DNA of 64,000 nt. Source: Prevotella sp. GTDB lineage: Bacteria; Bacteroidota; Bacteroidia; Bacteroidales; Bacteroidaceae. Each line of letters starts with the position of its first letter. Within the stretch, counting starts at the first letter, position 1. The notes under the pieces were generated by a model. The model was not told the DNA's origin, made no database searches, and was given only the letters and a program-made list of their open reading frames with translations. This document shows, one piece after another, positions 1 through 7,300 of this stretch. The stretch spans positions 1-64,000 of the forward strand of contig JAEEQB010000008.1 of NCBI GenBank assembly GCA_016285075.1, given 5' to 3'. Made by a program: the position numbers and the translations under genes.

Positions 1-3
1 AGT

Positions 4-787
4 ATGGGTTATGAAAAAATCGAACAATATGTCGCCGACTTGCTAGAGTTGGGCGGCTTACCTGTCGAAGGTGAAGAGCAGCGTGTGAGGACGCTGCTCC
101 ATCACCTTTACTGTGCTGTGGCCATGTTCGAAGGACTGAGTCCCGAGGAACGTGCATTGGTGGCTGGCATGCAGAAAAAGTTCCGCTATTTTTTTGAAAC
201 GAATTGCAATCTAAAAGAGAGAAAAAGAAAAAATGAAAAAGAAAAATTCCCCCCTGTACCCTCTATAAAAGAAAAAGAAAGAAAGAAAAAGACGAGAAAA
301 ACCCCCACCCTGCCGCGGGCGCGTGTGAGGAAAAAAGTGATTATTTTGAAGCACGTAAAGAGGCTTTCCGCAAGGAGTGTTTGAAGTATGTCGGCCAGGT
401 TGACACCACCGAACTGACCAATTTCTTCAACTACTGGAGCGAGGTTTGCGGCAAGAAAGGCATGATGCGATGGGAGTTGGAAAGATTTGGGAGACAAAAA
501 AGCGTTTGGCGCGATGGGTGAAAAATAGTTACAGTGCTTCGGATGCTGCCGCCTCGATACGTCTCGAGCGGACGAAGGGCAAGGAGGCCAAGCAGGCGAA
601 GGTTTCCGAGCAGCAACAGGTGGCAGCACAGTTGCGCCAGCAGCAGGAAGAGGCTGAACGCCGTAAGGACGAGGAAGCCAAGGCCAGACGGATGGACTCC
701 CGCGATTACGTCAAAATCAACCCTAACGGCTTTTTGGCCAAACTACAACGAGAGGAAGAAAATAAAAAATCTAATAAAAACAAATAA
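4..787 (+). pseudogene. Frameshifted DUF7833-like protein gene
   Basis: Three overlapping reading frames together spell one protein. Frame 1 gives an N-terminal helical part from ATG 4, then a Lys/Glu-rich linker (about 205-300). Frame 3 carries a segment rich in Trp/Phe (NFFNYWSEV..., about 340-490). Frame 2 carries the tail from KIWETKKRLARW to the TAA at 785. The second break looks like loss of one A in the A-run at 481-483, because restoring it joins RWELE to KIWETKKRLARW in one frame. The first break lies in or after the purine-rich linker. Proteins of this shape (a helical replication-initiator-like N-terminus, charged linker, then a FxxYW domain) occur in Bacteroidales next to DUF4248 and HU genes, as here. 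The family name is from memory of that layout. Either this is a decayed gene or the homopolymer runs contain sequencing errors; two breaks make decay more likely. Confidence 0.6.
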
Positions 788-805
788 TGCAAAGCGTACA
801 TGAAT

Positions 806-882
806 CTTTTACGAACACGGATCTCACGAATTGGCTTGTGCAGACAGGCTTTTACGAACACGAATCTCACGAATTGGCTTGT
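806..882. repeat. 34-bp direct repeat, two copies
   Basis: Two copies of a 34-bp unit at 806-839 and 849-882 start cttttacgaacacg and end gaattggcttgt. They differ at a single base (g820 versus a863) and are separated by 9 bp. They sit directly upstream of the long palindrome at 891-989. Function unknown; probably part of the same non-autonomous repeat element. Confidence 0.75.
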
Positions 883-890
883 TGCGCAGG

Positions 891-989
891 GAAGAATCAC
901 GGGGACAGGTTTTTGGATCTCTGGGGACAGGTTGTTTTTCAAAAACAACCTGTCCCCAGAGATCCAAAAACCTGTCCCCGTGATTCTTC
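891..989. repeat. Perfect 49-bp-arm palindrome, GGGGACAGG family
   Basis: Bases 891-939 and 941-989 are exact reverse complements with one unpaired base at 940. Each arm contains the core ggggacaggttttt at its outer side and a second ggggacaggtt nearer the centre. A further half copy (ctgtccccgtgattctt) follows at 989-1005. Repeats with this core are typical of REP/BIME-like elements mobilised by REP-associated tyrosine transposases (Y1 family); no transposase is encoded in this window. As RNA or single-stranded DNA it would form a very stable hairpin. Confidence 0.8.
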
Positions 990-1036
990 TGTCCCCGTGA
1001 TTCTTAAAATAATATCGTAATTAATAGTTTTCCAGT

Positions 1037-1258
1037 ATGAAAGACGAAAAATTTGTAATAAAAGCCTACGGCAAAACCGAACTCGCCATGAAGTATTTCC
1101 CGAACCTCACACCCGAATCGGCAATGAAGAGATTTCGTAATTGGCTGATAATCAATAAGAGGCTGAAAAAACTCGTCTCTAAGAAAATCCGTTACTATAC
1201 ACCGAAGCAGGTTAGGAGTATCATAGAAGAAGTCGGCGAACCTTTTGACATTGAATGA
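1037..1258 (+). CDS. DUF4248 family small protein
   Basis: A 73-residue, basic, single-domain protein. The pattern IKAYGKTELAMKYFPNLTP, then a helical RxRNW segment and the ending YYTPKQVRSIIEEVGEP, matches the DUF4248 family of Bacteroidales, which has about this length and no established function. The helix-turn-helix-like pattern and charge suggest a DNA-associated role, but that is inference. It lies between the broken DUF7833-like gene and the HU-like pseudogene, the usual company of this family. It appears intact, unlike its neighbours. Confidence 0.75.
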   Translation: MKDEKFVIKAYGKTELAMKYFPNLTPESAMKRFRNWLIINKRLKKLVSKKIRYYTPKQVRSIIEEVGEPFDIE

Positions 1259-1273
1259 GTTGCAGCGTTTGAC

Positions 1274-1363
1274 GGACGAAGAACGACGAAAAAGGACGAA
1301 GAACGACGAAAAAGGACGTATCGGGACGTATCGGGACGTATCGGGACATATCGGGACATAAAG
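1274..1363. repeat. Tandem repeats, 20-bp and 10-bp units
   Basis: Two copies of a 20-bp unit (ggacgaagaacgacgaaaaa at 1274-1293 and 1294-1313) run straight into five 10-bp units: ggacgtatcg three times (1314-1343), ggacatatcg (1344-1353) and ggacataaag (1354-1363). All units begin GGAC. They sit 25-115 bp upstream of a -7 promoter box and so occupy the upstream region of the HU-like gene. Confidence 0.85.
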
Positions 1364-1387
1364 GGAAATCGCTATTCACGAATGTTG

Positions 1388-1395
1388 TACCTTTG
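1388..1395 (+). promoter_or_regulatory. Bacteroidetes -7 box upstream of HU-like gene
   Basis: TACCTTTG fits the TAnnTTTG consensus. Transcription would start about 7 bp downstream and give a leader of roughly 150 nt before ATG 1550. That leader contains small potential stems, for example tgtca/tgaca around 1448-1464, but nothing recognisable as a known riboswitch. Confidence 0.55.
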
Positions 1396-1549
1396 CATCG
1401 CCAATCAAGCCTGGCAGCTCGTTAAGTGAACGCGGCTCACTCGGCATGTCAACTGCAGTGACACGGCATGAGAACAGCATCGAGAACGGGAGCGAAAAGG
1501 CAAGGTGGCAGAATTAACATATTGTTTAACCTTTTAAAAAAAGAAGTGT

Positions 1550-1740
1550 ATGAGTTTAGTTAACAATCCCGTTATGGGAATCAACTTCCGAAAGAACACC
1601 AACTAGACCTCTGCCGGGTTCGGTAAGTACTATCCTGTGGTCGACCGCCTGAAGACCCTCAGCACCCGTGGCTTCGCACAGCACATGATCAACCATGGCA
1701 GCAAGTACGGACTCGAGGACATCCAGGCCATCCTCACCCA
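1550..1740 (+). pseudogene. HU-like DNA-binding protein, interrupted and truncated
   Basis: From ATG 1550 the frame reads MSLVNNPVMGINFRKNTN and then hits TAG at 1604. It reopens in the same frame with GFGKYYPVVDRLKTLSTRG and FAQHMINHGSKYGLEDIQAIL. This is the start of the HU/IHF-like proteins common in Bacteroidales (short lead, then a YYPV.....TLST..A..I helix region). The normal DNA-binding beta-arm and C-terminal half are missing: the frame runs directly into a GGGGACAGG hairpin at 1740 and ends at 1849. The gene is therefore broken twice, by an amber codon and by repeat insertion or deletion. Confidence 0.65.
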
Positions 1741-1840
1741 TGAATCAAGGGGACAGGTTTTTGAAGTGAAATCCATTTATGGTTTCATTCAAAAACCTGT
1801 CCCCTTGATTCATCCAAAAACCTGTCCCCTTGATTCTTCT
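1740..1840. repeat. GGGGACAGG hairpin repeat within HU-like gene
   Basis: Arms at 1740-1765 and 1788-1813 are reverse complements built on tgaatcaaggggacaggttt, with a 22-bp loop. A third, unpaired copy of the right arm follows at 1815-1837. It has the same core as the palindrome at 891-989 but a different base in the aatcA/C-ggggacagg flank. It interrupts the HU-like reading frame. Confidence 0.75.
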
Positions 1841-1917
1841 ACGGGTTAAATTCCGTATATTTTCTGTAATATGGCAGCGTTTAAGTTTTTTTAATATGAT
1901 GTTTCAGAAAAACTTTG

Positions 1918-1925
1918 TATCTTTG
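1918..1925 (+). promoter_or_regulatory. -7 box for the GH2/A2M operon
   Basis: TATCTTTG matches TAnnTTTG, 20 bp before ATG 1946. The preceding 60 bp are AT-rich. Confidence 0.65.
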
Positions 1926-1945
1926 CGGACAAAATACTAAGGAAC

Positions 1946-4360
1946 ATGAGACAACTACTTACTATTACAGCTTTGGCCATATCATTATTAGGCTGGGCAC
2001 AGGAGAACAGTCCGCGTAGTGTGACTGACTTGAATTTCGGTTGGCGCTTTATGGAAGGCGATGTGAAGGATGGGGCTGCCGTAGGGACAGACGACACGGC
2101 ATGGCGTACAATAGATCTGCCCCACGATTTCCAGATAGAACAGCCGTGGGTGCAGCCTGACCCCACGGAACGCCCTGACAATACGGATGTGGCAGCCAAC
2201 ATCAAGAGCCGACTCTCGAGCCGTGGTTTCAAGGAGATGGGGTGTGGCTGGTACCGGCTGCACCTGTCGCCCGATGAAAGCCTGAAGGGAAAGCGGCTGC
2301 TCGTTGATTTTGGCGGCATCATGTATGTAGGCGATGTTTATCTGAACGGCGAGTACATTGGCGGAACAGACTATGGCTACGTGGGTTTCCAGGTGGATGT
2401 GACCGGTAAGTTGCGCTTTGGGAAGGACAATGTGCTGGCGGTGCGTGCCGACACACGTGAACCCAACAGTTCTCGTTGGTATACTGGTGGCGGTTTGTTC
2501 CGTACGGTGAAACTCGTTGCCACGGCAAAGGACTTGTATCTGGAGCGCCATCCGCTCTATATCACCACCCGGGAGAATAAGTTTGTTACCGTAGGTGTAG
2601 AGTACACCAATCAGGGTAAGTCGAGGGCGGCGCAGCTGAGACTGCAGATCATCGCTCCCGACGGGAAGCAGGTATATGACCAGACAGAGACGTTCCGTCG
2701 CATCACCGCCTCGCGAACCCAAGAGGTGAGGATGAAGGAGGTGGAGATGGACAATCCGAAGCTGTGGGACACGGAAACGCCCCATCTCTATTTGGCCAAG
2801 GTGACCTTGTTGAGAGAGGATGGCACGGAGGCCGACCGGTATGAAGAGCACTTCGGCATTCGCACCGTGGAGTATGGCCCTTCGTTTGGTATGAAGCTGA
2901 ACGGACAGAAGGTGTTGCTGAAGGGTTATGCCAATCACCACTCCTTGGGAGCCTTGGGTGCTGCCGCCTATCCACGTGCTATCGAGAAGCGCATACAGCT
3001 GATGAAGCAGTGGGGTATCAACCACATACGCACCAGCCACAATCCCTACAGCCGTGAGTTCCTGGAGCTGTGTGACAAGTATGGCATATTGGTGGTAGAC
3101 GAGTTGTATGACAAATGGACGCGCCAGCACACGGGTGGTCGCGTGAGCTTTGAGCAGTTGTGGCAGAAGGACGTGCCTGAGTGGGTGAAGCGTGACAGGA
3201 ACTCCCCGTCGGTTGTGATGTGGAGCCTGGGTAACGAGTTGCAGCAGGATCCGAACCAGCCTTTCAATGATTTCGGCGTAACGATGTTCAAGCTGCAGAA
3301 GACGCTGCTGCAGCGTTACGACTCCACGCGACTGGTGACGGTGGCCATGCATCCCCGCTATCGTAACTGGACGACCGACTCCTTGCCCTGTGACCTGGCG
3401 ATGGTGACCGATATCCAGGCATATAATTATAGGTATATGTATTTCCCCGGCGACGGCAAGCGTTTCCCGTGGATGACATTTTACCAGAGCGAGGCCTCGA
3501 TAGCCGCCATGGGTGCGAACTGGTTCGAGATGGACCTGGACAAGGTAATCGGACTGGCCTACTGGGGAGCCATCGATTATCTGGGTGAGAGCCAGGGGTG
3601 GCCTGCCAAGGGCTGGTCACAAGGAGTGTTTGACCTCTCGCTGGAGCCGAAGCCCAAGGCCTATTTCATGAAGAGTTTCCTGAAGCCCGAGGAGCCCGTG
3701 GTGCACATAGGCATCATTGACAAGAAAGGCGATGCCATGTGGAACGGTGTGCAGACGGGCAACGACGGTATGAGCGACCATTGGCATCGGGCTGAGGGAT
3801 CGGTCGTGTCGTTGATTACCTACACCAATGCCGACGAGGTGGAGCTGGTGTGTAACGGAAAGAGCCTCGGCAGGAAGGAGAACCCCGTGGACGACCCGAA
3901 GATGCGCAACCAGATACGTTGGAAGGATGTTCACTACGAACCAGGCTATCTGGAGGCGATTGCACGTAAAGATGGCCAGATAGTGGCACGTCATAAGATA
4001 GAGACCACTGACGAGCCTGTGTCGCTGAAGGCAGAACCAGACAATCAGCAGTGGAAGGCCGACGGTATGGATTTGCAGCACGTGCGCATTGTGGCTGTCG
4101 ACAAGAAAGGCCGTCGTGTGCAGACTGCCGGTCAGCGGGTGGAGTTCTCGCTGGAAGGCGATGCGAAGATTGCCGGTGTCGTCAATGGCGATATCTACTC
4201 ATCGGAACTGACGGTAGGCCCCTCCCGTTTGCTATACAATGGCACTTGTACCGTGATTCTCCGTGCCGGATGCACGCCTGGCAAGGTGCAGCTTACCGCC
4301 ACGGCCGACGGACTGAAGAAAACGGTGGTGAAGTTGCAGACAACCGCCCAACAACCCTGA
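1946..4360 (+). CDS. Secreted glycoside hydrolase family 2 (beta-galactosidase-like)
   Basis: An 804-residue exported enzyme that hydrolyses beta-linked sugars, probably galactosides. An N-terminal signal peptide (MRQLLTITALAISLLGWAQ) is followed by the GH2 sugar-binding jelly roll (about 25-190, WRxIDLPHDFQIE), an immunoglobulin-like domain (about 195-305) and the TIM barrel (about 310-590). The acid/base Glu431 is in WSLGNE; Glu516 in YQSEAS is the likely nucleophile. The C-terminal 200 residues resemble the DUF4982 plus Ig-like modules of Bacteroidetes GH2 enzymes. It is the first gene after a clear promoter, and the A2M-like gene follows 28 bp later, so the two are probably co-transcribed. 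The exact substrate cannot be read from the sequence. There is no SusC/SusD pair nearby, so this is not an obvious polysaccharide utilisation locus. Confidence 0.85.
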   Translation: MRQLLTITALAISLLGWAQENSPRSVTDLNFGWRFMEGDVKDGAAVGTDDTAWRTIDLPHDFQIEQPWVQPDPTERPDNTDVAANIKSRLSSRGFKEMGCGWYRLHLSPDESLKGKRLLVDFGGIMYVGDVYLNGEYIGGTDYGYVGFQVDVTGKLRFGKDNVLAVRADTREPNSSRWYTGGGLFRTVKLVATAKDLYLERHPLYITTRENKFVTVGVEYTNQGKSRAAQLRLQIIAPDGKQVYDQTETFRRITASRTQEVRMKEVEMDNPKLWDTETPHLYLAKVTLLREDGTEADRYEEHFGIRTVEYGPSFGMKLNGQKVLLKGYANHHSLGALGAAAYPRAIEKRIQLMKQWGINHIRTSHNPYSREFLELCDKYGILVVDELYDKWTRQHTGGRVSFEQLWQKDVPEWVKRDRNSPSVVMWSLGNELQQDPNQPFNDFGVTMFKLQKTLLQRYDSTRLVTVAMHPRYRNWTTDSLPCDLAMVTDIQAYNYRYMYFPGDGKRFPWMTFYQSEASIAAMGANWFEMDLDKVIGLAYWGAIDYLGESQGWPAKGWSQGVFDLSLEPKPKAYFMKSFLKPEEPVVHIGIIDKKGDAMWNGVQTGNDGMSDHWHRAEGSVVSLITYTNADEVELVCNGKSLGRKENPVDDPKMRNQIRWKDVHYEPGYLEAIARKDGQIVARHKIETTDEPVSLKAEPDNQQWKADGMDLQHVRIVAVDKKGRRVQTAGQRVEFSLEGDAKIAGVVNGDIYSSELTVGPSRLLYNGTCTVILRAGCTPGKVQLTATADGLKKTVVKLQTTAQQP

Positions 4361-4388
4361 TCATCCTATTATCCTTAATATCCAAAAA

Positions 4389-7300
4389 ATGAACAAGAGG
4401 TCATTACTGGCCATCCTCATCGCACTGATGCCTATGGCAATATTCGGACAAACGTACACTGCACTATGGAAGAAAGCTGCGGAAGCTGAGCAGCAGGATC
4501 TGCCCCGTTCGCAGTATGACTTGCTGATGCAGATTGTGAAGAAAGCAGACCAGGAACGCAACTTCGGACAGTTGCTGAAGGCCGAGCTCAAGGGTGCTCA
4601 GGTCATGACGAGAATAGCGCCCGATTCGCTGCAGCCTGCCGTGGAACGGATGGAGACACGCTGCCAACAGGAAAAGGATGTGGTGATGAAGACCGTGTAC
4701 CAGACGGTGCTATGGCGTATCTGCCAGGACAATCCCCGACTGGAGAAGACGGTGGAGAAACCAGCACTCACCCCCGACATCTGTAGGCAGTTAGCCGCCG
4801 TGAAGGCAGAGAGCCTGGAACCCGTCATACTGAAAGGGACAGACAGCAAGTTGTTTGACCACGACCTGCTGAGTGTGATCGGCATGCAGACCAATGACTA
4901 CGATGCGCTCCATGGTTACTATGACCAGGCAGGCAACCGCCGTGCCACGCTGCTGACGGCTTTGGAGTTGCTGCGCAGGGAGCGGCCTGCCGGGCGTGTG
5001 CAGCTGCAGAAGGCCGACTACCTGGAACGGATAGACTCGCTCATCAACCGCTATGCAGACCTGACAGAGGCAGGAGAGGCCGTGATAGAGCGTTATGAAT
5101 ATATGGCCGGCCACACAGACGCCACGCCAGAGCAGCTGTGGCAGTATATCAACTGGGGGCTGGAACGTTACGGCTCCTGGCAGCGTATGAATGTATTGCG
5201 CCAGGCCCAGCGTGACCTCACAAGTCTGCAGTTCAATGCAATAATAGACCAACGTGTGGCCCTGCCCGGACAGGAGCAGACTGTCGGATTGAAAAGCCTG
5301 CGCGGCATAACGCAACTTACCTTGCGGGTTTATCGCGTGAATGCCAATGGTGACACGGAGCTCAGAGCCTACAATGCCGAGGATTACAGGAAACTGAAGC
5401 CGCTGCTGACACCTCTGCCCGAGATGACGCAGACGCAGCAGTATGTGGGTAAGAAAGAATATGAACTGTTTGAGGACTCCTTGACGCTGAAAGGACTGCC
5501 AGTAGGTGTCTATATGCTGGAAATAGAGTCTGCGCCACAGACCGAGGTGTCACGTCAGTTCTATTTTGTAAGTAATGTCCGTGTGATGTATGAAGCTCAG
5601 CCCGAGCCTCTGCTGACAACGGACGAGAAATGGATGCAGACATTGCAGAAAAACCATGATGAGACGTGTTCCGGTCAGCACATCCGCTACGTGGTGGTCG
5701 ATGCCACTACAGGACAGCCGCTGAAGGGCGCCAAGGTGAAGCTCAGCTTCCCACGTGGATACAAACAGAAGGAACGCACGCAGATCCTGACCACCGACGA
5801 ACAGGGAGAGGCTATGCTGATGATGACCAGCAACGAACGGCCCTATCAGGTATTTGCCTATACCGATGACGACAAGGCCTGTGCGCCTACTGACGGCTAT
5901 GGACGCTTCAATTATTACAGTGCTGCGTCGAGGGTAGAGCAGACGGTGGTGATGACCGACCGTGCCATCTACCGGCCAGGGCAGACCGTCCATGTAGCTG
6001 CCATCGTGTACGAGACTGCCGACGGCTACAAGCACAGTGCCTTGAAAGACCAGAAGTGCAAGTTGCGACTGTATGATGCCAATGGTAAGGAGGTGGCAAG
6101 CAAGGATTTGGTGAGCGACCAATATGGAACTGTGGAGGCAGACTTCACCTTGCCGCAAGGAGGGCTGACGGGTATGTTCCACATAGAGGCACAAGGAGGC
6201 AGCGCCTATTTCAGAGTGGAACAGTACAAACGTCCTACATTCCAGGTGGAATTCCCTGACGTGAACGAGCACTATGAAGACGGCGACACTGTCGTGGTGA
6301 AAGGAAAGGCGCTGACCTATAGCGGTGTGCCTGTGCAGGGCGCCAAGGTGAAATACACCGTGGTGAGACGGCGAGCATGGTGGTGGATGTCGTATTCACG
6401 CTATTGGAGCATGGGGAGCATAGGTGTTTCCTCTGCCGATGAGGAAGTGGGCACGGGTGAGGCTTTGACGGCTCAGGATGGCACTTTCAGCGTGGAGCTG
6501 CCCATGGTGCTGCCCAAGACCGACTTCCCGATGTTCTATAACTTTGTGTGTACTGCGGATATTACTGATCAGGCAGGTGAGACCCACCAGGGACAGCTGT
6601 CGCTGCCTTTAGGCAACAGGAAGACAGCCTTCAGCGTGGACCTGCCCGAACAACTGCTCCGTGAAAAGCCCGAACCCATGACCTTCCATCTGAGGAATGC
6701 TGCCGGCATAGACATTAGCGCAGAGGTGAGGTACAGGGTGAACGGCGGTAAGTGGCAGACAGCCAACACCCAGCAGAAAATACCTGTCGTGCAGCCTAAG
6801 AGCGGACTCTATGAGTTGGAGGCCATCTGTGAGAAGGATACACTGAAACAGAGGTTTACAGTGTTCTCGCTCGACGATGAACGTCCTGCAGCCGAGACCG
6901 ACGACTGGTTCTATGTGTCGGACCCGCAGTTCCCACGTGACGGTAGCCCCGTGACGTTGCAGGTGGGTTCTTCGGCCAAGGATTTGCATATTGTCTACAG
7001 TATCATCAGCGGTGACAGGGTGCTGGAGAGCGGAGCGGTGAAGAAATCGGGCGCCTTGCTCAACCGGAAGTTCACTTACAAGGAAGAATACGGTAACGGT
7101 CTGCTGCTCACCTATGCCTGGGTGAAGCAGGGACGCTGCTACAGACATACTGCCCACATTCAGCGCCCCTTGCCCGACGAGCGGCTGATGTTGGAATGGA
7201 ACACGTTCCGTGATCGACTGACACCAGGCCAGCAGGAGGAATGGAGCCTCACGGTGAAGAATCCTGATGGGACACCGGCCGATGCGCAGCTGACGGCAGT

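Noticed and set aside
1396..1549. Riboswitch in the HU-like leader
   Set aside because: Only short local stems are visible and no known riboswitch core is recognised.
1988..3352. Long minus-strand open frame of about 450 codons
   Set aside because: It lies fully antisense to the GH2 gene and has no recognisable motif; GC-rich shadow.
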